64,000 nt of DNA, from positions 1 to 64,000 of the forward strand of contig NZ_NIWW01000002.1 in the NCBI RefSeq assembly GCF_002201535.1. Reading direction: 5' to 3'. How positions within the stretch are numbered: position 1 is the stretch's first letter; each line of letters begins with the position of its first letter. The translations under genes and the position numbers were made by a program. Below, piece after piece: positions 11,604 to 20,919 of the stretch. The notes under the pieces were generated by a model. That model made no database searches, was not told the DNA's origin, and saw only the letters and a program-made list of their open reading frames with translations. Origin of the DNA: Lacimicrobium sp. SS2-24. Its GTDB lineage: Bacteria > Pseudomonadota > Gammaproteobacteria > Enterobacterales > Alteromonadaceae.

Positions 11604-12851
11604 TTAATTTCTGACCTTCGTATTGGGAAAGTGAGGCGAAATGGTCTGTCTTATCCCATTTCCCCATACTATGGCCTCATTGAACAGACCATGTAACATC
11701 TTCTGACTCAGCTCAAGCTGTCCGGAGAGCTTTATCAATGCCAGCCAATTGGCACTCTCAAAAGCCTTTGCCAGTCCCAGGTAGCTCTTCAGGCGACCCT
11801 CGGTGCCACATAAGGCGGCACGAATCTCATCATCAATGGGTAGCTTACCAACCAGTGAAGACATTTCCTGATCCAGCAGTGCATCAAGCAATGAAAAGAG
11901 TCCCACCAAAAAGCCCTTGGGTGGATTATCTTTGTCTTTTCTGGCCACACTCACCAGTTCACAGAATTTCGCCCGCACCAGAGACAGGTGCAACAATTCA
12001 ATGGGTTTGTCCTCACCCATATTGGCAAGGGCCAGAATCGAGATAAATTTCTTCAGCTCTAATTCGCCCAGGTAATTCAACGCATGACGCAAAGAAGAAA
12101 TCTTATAGCGTTTATTGATTGTGGGGTTGTTGATAAAGCGCAGCAACATGTAGGACAGGCCAACATCACGCTCAAAAATGGCGTTAACGCGTTCAAAGCT
12201 GAATTCGCTGTTCGAGCTCTCCTGTAATAACTCCAGCAGGGCAAGTTTTGATGTGGGCAAGTTGCGCTGGCGTATGACCTCGGGCTTGGAAAAGAAAAAC
12301 CCCTGAAAATAGTCAAAACCCATGTCCCGGTAGCAGTTGAAGTCTTCATATGTTTCAACTTTTTCTGCAACCAGTTTCACTTTGGCCTGCTGAAACTTAG
12401 GCAGATTACGAGCAATGGTATCCAGGTCACTTCTCAAAGTGTCCACTTTGATAATGTCTACATAGGGCAAAAAGGCATCCCACCTGGGATCAAAGTTGTG
12501 ATCATCCAGGGCCAGCTTATAGCCCATGTCTTTTATCTGCTTACAAGCCCCTACCAGACTACTGTCGGAGGGCACGGTATCAACGATCTCCACCACCACT
12601 GACTCAGGATCCAGCATCGTAGGAAAACCATTAATCAGCGTTTCTTTATGAAAGTTGATAAACGATGTCTTATGACAAGCAATATCTTCCAGACCCAGGG
12701 TTAAGTGGCTGGCTGTGATGATTTTGGATGTGGCCTCATCAGGCTTAATATCCGGGAAACAATTTTTGCGACCATCCCTGAACAACAGTTCATACGCATA
12801 GACATTTTTATCAGTGTCCAGTATGGGATGTCTGGCTACATAAGCAAACAT
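11604..12851 (-). CDS. EAL/HDOD domain signalling protein (YuxH-like)
   Basis: This 415-residue protein has an N-terminal EAL-type domain (about 1-190; start ARHPILDTDKNVYAYELLFR, then LALDDHNFDP and LVAEKVET) and a C-terminal HDOD domain (about 200-400). The EAL part is degenerate: ELLFR replaces the usual EAL and several metal ligands are missing, so c-di-GMP hydrolysis is unlikely. Proteins of this layout are common in marine gammaproteobacteria and are thought to be signalling adaptors. The gene is monocistronic between the tRNA and trkH. Confidence 0.85.
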   Translation of the reverse strand: MFAYVARHPILDTDKNVYAYELLFRDGRKNCFPDIKPDEATSKIITASHLTLGLEDIACHKTSFINFHKETLINGFPTMLDPESVVVEIVDTVPSDSSLVGACKQIKDMGYKLALDDHNFDPRWDAFLPYVDIIKVDTLRSDLDTIARNLPKFQQAKVKLVAEKVETYEDFNCYRDMGFDYFQGFFFSKPEVIRQRNLPTSKLALLELLQESSNSEFSFERVNAIFERDVGLSYMLLRFINNPTINKRYKISSLRHALNYLGELELKKFISILALANMGEDKPIELLHLSLVRAKFCELVSVARKDKDNPPKGFLVGLFSLLDALLDQEMSSLVGKLPIDDEIRAALCGTEGRLKSYLGLAKAFESANWLALIKLSGQLELSQKMLHGLFNEAIVWGNGIRQTISPHFPNTKVRN

Positions 12852-12966
12852 GGGGGTAACCCTCAGACGAGATTTGACCTGAACCTACCTGACACAGCGC
12901 CAGGCAGTTCCTGATGACTGTATCAGATGATGCACAGAAAACCAGCAGAATTCATTACCAAAGTCA

Positions 12967-14418
12967 TCAACTACGCCAAAATGTTGGCGAAAACAAGACC
13001 AATAGCGAGAACACCTCGAGACGCCCAAACAGCATTGCCAACACCAGCCACCATTTACCCGCTGCGGTGACATCCGCAAAATTGGCCGCAACCGCCCCTA
13101 ACCCGGGTCCAAGGTTATTCAGGCAAGCAGCTGTCGCCGTGAAGGCGGTGATGTTATCCATGCCTGTCGCGACCATCGCTATCATGATAATTATAAAAAT
13201 CAGAGCATAAGCGGAGAAAAAGCCCCATACGGCTTCCACCACCCGATCAGGCAGTGCGCGGTTACCCAATTTCACCGAGTAGACTGCTTTGGGGTGCACG
13301 AGCCGGTCTACTTCGCGTTTACCCTGTAGGAATAACAAGACCACCCTGACCACCTTCAAACCGCCACCAGTGGAGCTGGCACAGCCTCCGATAAAACTGG
13401 CAAATATTAGCAGTATGGGCAAAAACACTGGCCAATCGGCGAAACTGTCCGCACTAAAGCCGGCCGTCGTACTGATAGACACCGCATGAAACAATGCCTG
13501 ATCAAAGGCCGTTTCCACATCTGCATACCACTGATGGGCTGTCAGGGTAACAAAGCAAACCAGTACCAACACCGCCTGAATCGCAAAGAAAGCGCGCAAT
13601 TCAGGATCCCTAAGGTACGCCTTAATACTGCGATTATTCACTGCATGAAAGTGCAGGGCGAAGTTGAGTGCAGATATCCATAGAAACACGACACAGATAG
13701 CATTGATCAGTGAGCTGTCAAAATGCCCGATACTGGCGTCATAATTGGAAAACCCCCCTATTGCCACCGTCGAAAAGGCATGACAAATCGCGTCAAACCA
13801 GCTCATTCCGGCTAGCCAGTAGGCGAACATACAGGCCAGCGTCAGCACCAGATAGATGTACCAAAGGTGTTTGGCGGTATCGGCTATTCTGGGTGTCATT
13901 TTCGAGTCTTTTACCGGCCCTGGAATTTCTGCCCGATAAAGCTGCATACCGCCTACGCCAAGAATCGGCAAGATAGCGACCGCCAGCACGATAATCCCCA
14001 TGCCTCCCAGCCATTGCAGTTGCTGGCGATAAAACTGCACCGCTTTGGGTAAGTAATCGATACCCTCAATGACGGTAGCCCCGGTAGTGGTAAGGCCTGA
14101 AAAGGCCTCAAACACCGAATCGGTGACCGAGAGCTCCGGCTGCTCCAGCAGTATGAACGGCAAAGACGCAAAACTGGCCAGTACCGTCCAGAACAGTGCA
14201 ACAATGAGAAAACCCTCTTTTGCTCGCAATTCGGAGCGATGACGACGATTGGGATACCACGCCAGTATCCCGGTAATCAGGCATAGAAAAAATGCCAGCA
14301 GAAAAGGGAGCCCCCCTCCATCCTCATAAATCAGTGAGACCAGTGCCGGGGGTAACATGGTGACACTGAACAGTGCAACCAGAAGGCCGAGAATTCGGAT
14401 GATTGTGCGATACTGCAT
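12967..14418 (-). CDS. trkH: Trk potassium transporter membrane subunit TrkH
   Basis: TrkH is the ion-conducting subunit that works with TrkA. The 483 residues are highly hydrophobic with about ten to twelve membrane segments and four P-loop-like repeats, including LTTTGATVIEG, FSTVAIGGFSNYD, ISTTAGFSADSF and CLNNLGPGLGAV, whose glycines line the selectivity filter. The conserved C-terminal FGRLEVFSLLVLF is present. The small YtoQ-like gene ends exactly where trkH begins, so they form an operon. The transporter sits in the inner membrane. Confidence 0.95.
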   Translation of the reverse strand: MQYRTIIRILGLLVALFSVTMLPPALVSLIYEDGGGLPFLLAFFLCLITGILAWYPNRRHRSELRAKEGFLIVALFWTVLASFASLPFILLEQPELSVTDSVFEAFSGLTTTGATVIEGIDYLPKAVQFYRQQLQWLGGMGIIVLAVAILPILGVGGMQLYRAEIPGPVKDSKMTPRIADTAKHLWYIYLVLTLACMFAYWLAGMSWFDAICHAFSTVAIGGFSNYDASIGHFDSSLINAICVVFLWISALNFALHFHAVNNRSIKAYLRDPELRAFFAIQAVLVLVCFVTLTAHQWYADVETAFDQALFHAVSISTTAGFSADSFADWPVFLPILLIFASFIGGCASSTGGGLKVVRVVLLFLQGKREVDRLVHPKAVYSVKLGNRALPDRVVEAVWGFFSAYALIFIIIMIAMVATGMDNITAFTATAACLNNLGPGLGAVAANFADVTAAGKWWLVLAMLFGRLEVFSLLVLFSPTFWRS

Positions 14419-14850
14419 TTAGTTTTTATCTGTCGCTTTTAGATTATTCCAGGACCTCAGAATGGCCAGCAATTGATGCACATCTGCGGCAACCGCGGTA
14501 ACCGCCTTTGCCAGACCCTCCGGCTCTGCGACCGAACCGCGGCCCTGCAACAACACCACGGGTTTGCCACTAATAATGGCCTGCCCAGCGGCAACCCTGG
14601 CCTCCTGGTCCGCCGGTCCATCCGCGCAGACCACGATCAGGTCGGCATCGCTCATAAACGCATCATTGAGAGCACCTATACACCTGGCCTCGCGGATTTT
14701 TTCAACGGCGTCCACATCGTTCAGATCATATTCAGGCATCATCCCCGGACAGCGAAAGCAGAGAGTTAACTCAGCCTTTTTAGCCTGAGCCTGCAGCTCC
14801 TGAAGCCAGTAAGAATGATTCTTACCAGCCAGGTATACACGCTTATTCAT
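14419..14850 (-). CDS. YtoQ-like / nucleoside deoxyribosyltransferase-fold protein
   Basis: A 143-residue protein beginning MNKRVYLAGKNHSYWLQEL, with ALNDAFMSDADLIVVCADGP and AAGQAIISGKPVVLL further on. The pattern of an N-terminal VYLAG strand and a central ADLIVV strand resembles YtoQ and nucleoside 2-deoxyribosyltransferase-fold proteins. I do not see a complete catalytic set, so the activity is unknown. The stop codon abuts the trkH start with no gap, so it is cotranscribed upstream of trkH. Confidence 0.6.
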   Translation of the reverse strand: MNKRVYLAGKNHSYWLQELQAQAKKAELTLCFRCPGMMPEYDLNDVDAVEKIREARCIGALNDAFMSDADLIVVCADGPADQEARVAAGQAIISGKPVVLLQGRGSVAEPEGLAKAVTAVAADVHQLLAILRSWNNLKATDKN

Positions 14851-14999
14851 GAGACACCCGGATAAGTTAGTTGCCTAATTATTGACTGTATGACTTCAGA
14901 TCAAAAGGCTTAAATGAAAAAAACCAACTATCACCGTGATTTAGATCTCTACCTCAGATAACCAAAGCGTTACAAAAGCAACCGTCCTTGTGGAAAGCG

Positions 15000-15653
15000 T
15001 CAGGCCATATCCAAAACGCTGTCCACCAGCTTGTTAATACCACTTTCTGCCTCACCAATATTCTGTGCCAACATATAGGCCGGTGTACTGACAACCTTGT
15101 TCTTCGCGTCCACCACGATATCGCTCACATCACACGCGCGATGCACGGCACCCATGGCTTCTATCGCAGCGGCGGTGTCTTTATCCTTACCTATGGTGAG
15201 CTCAACGCCACGACCATAGATTCTGGCCAGCATGGCTGGTGCAATACAAAGGTATCCGGCGGGCTTGCGCTTAGCAGCAAAGGCTTTGCATACGCTTTCC
15301 ACCTGAGGCTCGAGCTGACATTGAGCCCCGTTCACAGCAAAGTCAGAAAGGTTTTTGGCTGCGCCAAACCCGCCAGGCAGTATCAGTGCATCAAAATTGT
15401 CTGCGTTCAGGGTCTCCAGGCTTTTGATCTCGCCGCGGGCAATTCTGGCCGCTTCAATCAATACGTTGCGTTGCTCCCCTTTCATTTCTTCACCCGTAAG
15501 GTGGTTGATAACGTGATGCTGCGGTATATCAGGTGCAAAGCATTGGTAATTTACCCCTCTGCGGTGAAGGGCCAACAACGTCAACACCGATTCATAGATT
15601 TCGGCGCCATCAAATACACCACAGCCACTGAGAATAATTGCTACATTTTTCAT
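15000..15653 (-). CDS. elbB: Isoprenoid biosynthesis glyoxalase ElbB
   Basis: This 217-residue protein belongs to the DJ-1/PfpI-type class I glutamine amidotransferase-like superfamily, ElbB branch. It begins MKNVAIILSGCGVFDGAEIYE and carries FDALILPGGFGAAKNLSDFA and a GYLCIAPAML nucleophile elbow with the candidate active cysteine. E. coli ElbB shows glyoxalase III activity and was linked to isoprenoid synthesis; the physiological role is unclear. It is transcribed divergently from polA. Confidence 0.93.
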   Translation of the reverse strand: MKNVAIILSGCGVFDGAEIYESVLTLLALHRRGVNYQCFAPDIPQHHVINHLTGEEMKGEQRNVLIEAARIARGEIKSLETLNADNFDALILPGGFGAAKNLSDFAVNGAQCQLEPQVESVCKAFAAKRKPAGYLCIAPAMLARIYGRGVELTIGKDKDTAAAIEAMGAVHRACDVSDIVVDAKNKVVSTPAYMLAQNIGEAESGINKLVDSVLDMA

Positions 15654-16048
15654 TATCGCGCTCCAGCTCCTAAGATTACTTACTTATGCCGTTTGGTAAA
15701 AAGCGTCATAGCCAATAATTATAAGCTTTCACTAATCGGCGCTTTTCAAATCACGAGGTTGTGTTAGAGTATCGCTTCGTTTTGAGGCAGGTCAAACATC
15801 GCCGCAAAACGTTATCCACAAAGGAAAATAAAAACTATAAACGGTCCCGCAGTTATCCGTTAGTTACCAAAAACCGCTATATGCAAGCATTTCAAATACT
15901 TCGTGATAAGTTTGACGAGGTGTAATTGCGCCTGCCTGAAGGGTTAATCAACAAAGTTATCCACAAGAAGCATAATCCCTGTGTGACGTGGCTGATTACG
16001 TCCCCTTGTGGCATCCTAATTGATATTTCCAGCGAAAAGCGAATTAAC
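15654..16048. promoter_or_regulatory. elbB-polA intergenic region with two DnaA boxes
   Basis: This 395-bp divergent region holds two perfect DnaA boxes TTATCCACA on the plus strand, at 15812-15820 and 15957-15965, and a weaker TTATCCGTT near 15853. The second box lies just upstream of a CATAAT (15971-15976) that could be a polA -10, with a poor TCAACA -35 at 15948-15953. No ORF of note is present; the polA frame is open back to 15926 but that part is not conserved. Confidence 0.55.
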
Positions 16049-18787
16049 ATGGCAAAACTTCCCGATAATCCCCTCATTTTAGTTGATGGTTCGTCTTACC
16101 TTTTCCGGGCTTTTCACGCGATGCCCAATCTCACCAATGATGAGGGTGAGCATACTGGCGCCATATACGGTGTCATCAATATGCTGAGAAGTATGATCAA
16201 GCAGATTAATCCCACTCACATTGCTGTGGTGTTTGATGCAAAAGGGAAAACCTTTCGCGACGAGATTTATGCCGACTACAAAGCCAACCGCCCTCCTATG
16301 CCAGATGACCTGCGCGAGCAAATTGCACCACTGCATCAAATCATAGAGGCATTAGGCTTACCTATCATCGTTGAAGAAGGGGTTGAAGCCGATGATGTGA
16401 TCGGCACGCTCTCACGCCAGGCCAGTGAAGCCGGTATTGCGACGTTAATCAGCACCGGCGACAAAGACATGGCACAACTGGTGGATGACCATGTCACACT
16501 GATTAATACCATGACCAATACCCTTCTTGACCCTGAGGGTGTAAAAGAGAAATTCGGCGTCCCACCGGAACTGATTATTGATTTTCTCGCCCTCAAAGGC
16601 GACAAATCAGACAATATTCCCGGCGTACCCGGCGTCGGCGACAAGAGTGCTTTGGCTATGCTCCAGAATCTTGGGGGACTGGATGAGATCTTCGGAAACC
16701 TGGACAAGATTGAGAGCCTTTCCTTTCGAGGGGCAAAGACAATGGCAGCGAAAATGCAAGAGTATGAGGAACAGGCAAGGCTCTCCTATGAACTCGCCAC
16801 CATCAAAACCGATGTCACCCTGCACGTGGCACCGCAGGAACTGGTTCCCTCAACCGCAGACACAAAAAAACTGGCGGAGCTTTACCGTCGCTATAACTTC
16901 AAGCGCTGGCTCGAAGAGGTTGAAAGTCAGGGACCCGTTACCGACACAGCGGCATCAAGTTCACAGGATAGTGTGGACACGAACTATCAGACGGTATTAA
17001 GCAAAAGCGACTTACAGAGCTGGATAGAAAAGCTAAAACAGGCACCTCTTGTGGCGCTGGACACCGAAACGACCAGCCTCAATTACATGGAAGCGGAGCT
17101 GGTAGGATTGAGTTTTGCCGTTTCCCCTTACGAAGCAGCCTATGTGCCCGTTGCTCATGACTACCCCGATGCGCCAGAACAGCTTGAACGGAACTGGGTG
17201 CTGCAACAACTTAAGCCATTACTGGAAGATCCCAGCCTGCTCAAAGTAGGTCAGCACCTTAAATACGATAAAAACGTGCTGGCAAACTATGACATTAGCC
17301 TCAAGGGTATTGCTTTTGACACCATGCTTGAATCTTATGTGCACAACAGTGTTGCTGGTCGTCATGACATGGATAGTCTGGCCGAACGCTATCTGGGTAT
17401 CCAGACCACCAAATTTGAGGAGATTGCCGGTAAAGGGGCCAAACAGCTCACGTTTAATCAGATCCCTCTTGAACACGCGGCGCATTATGCCGCTGAAGAT
17501 GCCGACGTCACACTACGTCTGCACCAGATGCTTTGGCCAAAGATAGAGCCACACACCGGGCTTAAGCATATCCTCAAAGACATTGAAGTTCCGCTCATAT
17601 CAGTATTGTCTGATATGGAATACACCGGTGTACTGATCGACAGCCAACAGCTGAAGGAACAAAGTCAGCACCTTGCCACACGCATCATGGAACTGGAAAA
17701 AGAAGTACACGAACTGGCCGGCGAGGAGTTTAATCTGGGCTCAACCAAACAGTTGCAAACGATTTTGTTTGAGAAAATGCAGTTGCCCGTCGTTAAGAAA
17801 ACACCGAAAGGGGCCCCCTCAACATCAGAAGACGTTCTGCAAACCCTGGCAATGGACTATCCCCTGCCGAAGCTGTTAATGGAATACCGCGGTTTAAGTA
17901 AGCTGAAAAACACCTACACGGACAAGTTACCTAAAATGATCAATCACCGTACCGGTCGTGTGCATACTTCCTATCACCAGGCAGTGGCTGCAACCGGAAG
18001 GTTGTCTTCAACCGATCCGAATCTGCAAAACATTCCCATCCGCACCGAGCAGGGAAGAAAAGTCAGAAAGGCGTTTGTCGCGCCGAAAGGCTGTAAAATC
18101 GTTGCGGCTGACTACTCACAGATTGAACTGCGTATCATGGCCCACCTTTCAGGGGATAAAGGCTTGCTTAACGCTTTTGCCAAGGGCCTGGATATCCACA
18201 AAGCCACCGCAGCGGAGGTGTTTAATGTGCCGCTGGATGACGTCACCAGTGAACAGAGACGCAATGCCAAAGCGATCAATTTTGGCCTGATTTATGGCAT
18301 GTCCGCTTTCGGGTTATCTCAGCAACTGAGCATCCCTCGCCACGAAGCACAGGCATACATGGACCTCTACTTTGAGCGCTATCCCGGCGTCCTTCGCTAT
18401 ATGCACGATACGCGGGAGCAGGCTAAATCGCAGGGGTATGTATCAACCGTGTTCGGACGTCGCCTGTATCTGCCTGAAATCAAATCCAGTAATGGCGCAC
18501 GACGTAAGGGTGCTGAGCGAGCGGCCATCAATGCGCCAATGCAAGGTACGGCAGCCGATATCATTAAAAAAGCCATGCTAACAGTGAGTGACTGGATTAA
18601 AAAAGACGCGTCACAGGATGTGAAGATGATCATGCAGGTACATGATGAGCTGATATTTGAAATAAAAGAACAGAATGTTGAAGCCCATCGTCAACGTATC
18701 GTAGAGTTGATGGAAAAAGCCTCTACGCTAGATGTACCGCTACTTGTAGAAGCTGGAATTGGTGATAACTGGGATCAGGCGCACTGA
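16049..18787 (+). CDS. polA: DNA polymerase I
   Basis: Pol I removes RNA primers and fills gaps in replication and repair. The 912 residues contain all three parts. The 5'-3' exonuclease (about 1-300) has [26 protein letters not shown] and [16 protein letters not shown]. The 3'-5' exonuclease has an intact DTETTSLNY, so proofreading should work. The polymerase has motif [18 protein letters not shown], motif [20 protein letters not shown] and motif [12 protein letters not shown]. The start ATG at 16049 gives [16 protein letters not shown] as in relatives. The Spot 42 gene follows. Confidence 0.98.
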   Translation: MAKLPDNPLILVDGSSYLFRAFHAMPNLTNDEGEHTGAIYGVINMLRSMIKQINPTHIAVVFDAKGKTFRDEIYADYKANRPPMPDDLREQIAPLHQIIEALGLPIIVEEGVEADDVIGTLSRQASEAGIATLISTGDKDMAQLVDDHVTLINTMTNTLLDPEGVKEKFGVPPELIIDFLALKGDKSDNIPGVPGVGDKSALAMLQNLGGLDEIFGNLDKIESLSFRGAKTMAAKMQEYEEQARLSYELATIKTDVTLHVAPQELVPSTADTKKLAELYRRYNFKRWLEEVESQGPVTDTAASSSQDSVDTNYQTVLSKSDLQSWIEKLKQAPLVALDTETTSLNYMEAELVGLSFAVSPYEAAYVPVAHDYPDAPEQLERNWVLQQLKPLLEDPSLLKVGQHLKYDKNVLANYDISLKGIAFDTMLESYVHNSVAGRHDMDSLAERYLGIQTTKFEEIAGKGAKQLTFNQIPLEHAAHYAAEDADVTLRLHQMLWPKIEPHTGLKHILKDIEVPLISVLSDMEYTGVLIDSQQLKEQSQHLATRIMELEKEVHELAGEEFNLGSTKQLQTILFEKMQLPVVKKTPKGAPSTSEDVLQTLAMDYPLPKLLMEYRGLSKLKNTYTDKLPKMINHRTGRVHTSYHQAVAATGRLSSTDPNLQNIPIRTEQGRKVRKAFVAPKGCKIVAADYSQIELRIMAHLSGDKGLLNAFAKGLDIHKATAAEVFNVPLDDVTSEQRRNAKAINFGLIYGMSAFGLSQQLSIPRHEAQAYMDLYFERYPGVLRYMHDTREQAKSQGYVSTVFGRRLYLPEIKSSNGARRKGAERAAINAPMQGTAADIIKKAMLTVSDWIKKDASQDVKMIMQVHDELIFEIKEQNVEAHRQRIVELMEKASTLDVPLLVEAGIGDNWDQAH

Positions 18788-18825
18788 TACCCACAACCGA
18801 TAATGTAACTTTATTACGAAAATGC

Positions 18826-18854
18826 TTGCACTTTTAGTCGTTTGACTCTAGTAT
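18826..18854 (+). promoter_or_regulatory. Promoter of Spot 42 RNA
   Basis: A -35 TTGCAC (18826-18831) and a -10 TAGTAT (18849-18854) are separated by 17 bp. The predicted first base, G18862, matches the 5' end of the E. coli Spot 42 RNA (GTAGGGTACAGAGG). Confidence 0.85.
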
Positions 18855-18861
18855 TTTCTGC

Positions 18862-18933
18862 GTAGGGTACAGAGGTATGATGTTCTATCTTTCAAACCTT
18901 TGCTTTGACCCCGGCATTTGCCGGGGTTTTTTT
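18862..18933 (+). ncRNA. spf: Spot 42 small RNA (compact form)
   Basis: The first ~40 nt (GTAGGGTACAGAGGTATGAT, then GTTCTATCTTTCA and ACCTTTG) match E. coli Spot 42 nearly base for base, including the seed regions used to pair with catabolic mRNAs through Hfq. The gene is in its conserved place between polA and engB. The RNA then goes directly into its terminator (stem CCCCGGC/GCCGGGG, 18909-18926, then 7 T). It is therefore about 71 nt long rather than the ~109 nt of E. coli, lacking the 3' unstructured region. Confidence 0.93.
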
Positions 18934-19064
18934 ATGCCCGCGTGAAAAAGTGATGTCACACAGAATCGTTTTAAACTTTCATAAAAGAAATTTATTTTCT
19001 TATGAACTTTAAGGATTCGTCACACTCATACTATACGGTTTATGTGTGTCCCTGTGTGTGTTTG

Positions 19065-19097
19065 GCCCTGGCCTTCTCGGTCAGGGCTTTTCTTTTT
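19065..19097 (+). terminator. Terminator-like hairpin at the engB 3' end
   Basis: GCCCTG (19065-19070) pairs with CAGGGC (19082-19087) and is followed on the plus strand by TTTTCTTTTT. It overlaps the engB stop codon but is oriented to end a plus-strand transcript. It may catch Spot 42 read-through or end a short unrecognised RNA that starts near 19040. Confidence 0.5.
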
Positions 19098-19698
19098 GTG
19101 CCGGAGTAATGCCAAACCAGTCATTTAATGTGCTTTCGGTTTCCGCCACACCGATTCCATTTAAGGAAGAGAACGCATGCACCGTCACATCACCACAAAA
19201 GGCGAGGCTTGCCTCTCTGGCCATCAATAATTGTGCCTTACGCTTTCCCGATTTTAGCTTGTCAGCCTTGGTCAGCAGCGCTAACACTGGCAGTTCGCTG
19301 CTCACTGCCCATCGAATCAAGTCCTGATCCAGCTCTTTAAAGGGATGACGGATATCCATCAATACCACGAGCCCCTTCAGACTTTTTCGGGCTTGCAGAT
19401 ATTCTGCCAAGGACTTTTGCCACTTTTTTTTCATTTCCAGCGGCACTTGTGCAAAGCCATAGCCCGGTAAGTCAATGAGACGCCTGTTTTCATCCAGTTC
19501 AAATACATTGATCAACTGGGTTCGACCCGGTGTTTTACTGGTTCGGGCCAACCCTTTCTGGCGGGTGATGCGATTCAGTGCGCTGGACTTACCGGCATTC
19601 GAGCGCCCGGCAAACGCCACCTCAATGCCTTCATCGGCACCAAGATGGCGAATATCCGGCGCACTCATGACAAAACTGGCCTGACTGTAATAACTCAC
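19081..19698 (-). CDS. engB: Ribosome biogenesis GTPase EngB (YihA/YsxC)
   Basis: EngB is a small GTPase needed for assembly of the large ribosomal subunit. The 205 residues show G1 [12 protein letters not shown] (about 31-42), a G2 threonine in [11 protein letters not shown]3 DLPGYGFA and G4 TKADKLKSG. Its convergent position next to polA-spf is conserved with E. coli. Confidence 0.96.
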   Translation of the reverse strand: MSYYSQASFVMSAPDIRHLGADEGIEVAFAGRSNAGKSSALNRITRQKGLARTSKTPGRTQLINVFELDENRRLIDLPGYGFAQVPLEMKKKWQKSLAEYLQARKSLKGLVVLMDIRHPFKELDQDLIRWAVSSELPVLALLTKADKLKSGKRKAQLLMAREASLAFCGDVTVHAFSSLNGIGVAETESTLNDWFGITPAQKEKP

Positions 19699-19904
19699 TG
19701 TAACTCCATCTTATTTGTTAATTGACTACAACCGGGCATGAACCCGCTATGCTGTTGCTTCTGAGGTACATTGTAACACCTTAACTCGCCATCGCGTGCA
19801 GGCTAAACCCCTATAAATCCATGGAAATTATTTTCCTTCGGCGTTAAATGTGTAAAATACTGCATGACCAGTAGCCAGCCACACATAGCTCAATGAGAAT
19901 CACT

Positions 19905-20522
19905 ATGAAAAAATTATGCACAATGCTTTGCCTTTTATTCACACTGCCTGTGTTTGCCACAGGAAATGCAGAAGCAGGTAAAGAGAAATCGACCAGTTGC
20001 GCAGCCTGTCACGGTGCCGATGGCAATAGTGCGGTAGACATGTATCCTTCTCTGGCCGGACAGCATCAGAAATATCTGATTAAACAGTTACAGGAATTCC
20101 GCCTGGGTTCTCGCACCGGTGGTGAAGAAGGTCGCTACGACCCGGTCATGTCAGGAATGGCGGCCCCGCTGTCGGACCAGGATATACTCGATCTGGCCGC
20201 GTTTTATAACGAGCAAAAACCTAAGCCAGGTAGCGCACCAGAGAACGTCATCGAAAAAGGCCATAAGCTGTATATCGGCGGCGATGTTGAGCGTGGACTG
20301 ACTGCCTGTGCTGCCTGCCACGGCCCAAGAGGTGACGGAATGAGCCTGGCTAACTTCCCTGATATCAGTGGCCAGCACGCCACCTACATCAAGAAGCAAC
20401 TGGAAGATTTTCGCGCCGGTAAGCGTCAGAACGACATGAATGGCATGATGCGGGATGTGGCAAAACGCCTCACCGATGAAGAGATTGAAATCTTATCTAA
20501 GTATCTGGTCGGCTTATATTAA
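19905..20522 (+). CDS. Cytochrome c4, diheme
   Basis: A 205-residue periplasmic c-type cytochrome with a signal peptide (MKKLCTMLCLLFTLPVFATG) and two heme-binding CAACH motifs, one in each half, in two similar domains as in cytochrome c4. It carries electrons to terminal oxidases. ATG 19905 is preferred over ATG 19893 because it gives the normal signal peptide. In many gammaproteobacteria c4 lies in this same place beside engB. Confidence 0.93.
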   Translation: MKKLCTMLCLLFTLPVFATGNAEAGKEKSTSCAACHGADGNSAVDMYPSLAGQHQKYLIKQLQEFRLGSRTGGEEGRYDPVMSGMAAPLSDQDILDLAAFYNEQKPKPGSAPENVIEKGHKLYIGGDVERGLTACAACHGPRGDGMSLANFPDISGQHATYIKKQLEDFRAGKRQNDMNGMMRDVAKRLTDEEIEILSKYLVGLY

Positions 20523-20611
20523 AACCCAACACCCTGACTCTGGCGCAGGTCAGGCACAGCGACGACTGGCAAGAAATAGGTACAAAAGTTCAACTTTTTT
20601 TTGTAAATGAG

Positions 20612-20639
20612 TTGTAAAATAAAATCGTTGCTGTATTCT
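20612..20639 (+). promoter_or_regulatory. Promoter of the CsrB-like RNA
   Basis: A -35-like TTGTAA (20612-20617) and a -10-like TATTCT (20634-20639) are 16 bp apart. A start near 20646 would begin the GGA-rich transcript. No clear UvrY/GacA box is visible upstream. Confidence 0.5.
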
Positions 20640-20645
20640 TTCGCC

Positions 20646-20906
20646 TCAAACAACAGGGAAGCAGTATCCCGGGAAGGGAATAAGACGAAAGCCGTGTGTT
20701 TGACTCTACTCTGAATAACGCAGGGATGACATTAATAAAGCGCCTAGGAAGGCCAATAATAATTAAGCTTCGCAAACAAAAAGAAAAAGAGAAGCATTAA
20801 GATAAGGTTGTCGCGACACGTTTAAGGAAAAGCGGAATACGGGAGAAGTGTCATCTGGCACTTGGTTATACGAGAGGCGATAGGTAAACTATCGCCTTTT
20901 CTTTTT
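20646..20906 (+). ncRNA. Probable CsrB-family small RNA (CsrA antagonist)
   Basis: The ~260-nt noncoding region between the cytochrome and methyltransferase genes carries eight GGA motifs on the plus strand (20657, 20672, 20677, 20724, 20747, 20826, 20834, 20842). Several are in the AGGGA/CGGGA context that CsrA binds; GCAGGGATGAC at 20720 is close to the CsrA consensus. It ends in a strong intrinsic terminator (20876-20896). In E. coli csrC also lies next to yihA-yihI. The assignment is by motif density and synteny, not by alignment. Confidence 0.7.
20876..20906 (+). terminator. Terminator of the CsrB-like RNA
   Basis: An 8-bp stem GGCGATAG/CTATCGCC (20876-20883 with 20889-20896) is followed by TTTTCTTTTT. 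Confidence 0.9.
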
Positions 20907-20919
20907 GTGGTAAGCAAAA

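Noticed and set aside
14988-15767. A 259-codon plus-strand open frame opposite elbB
   Set aside because: It is fully antisense to a well conserved gene and its translation has no family features; it is a shadow of codon use in elbB.
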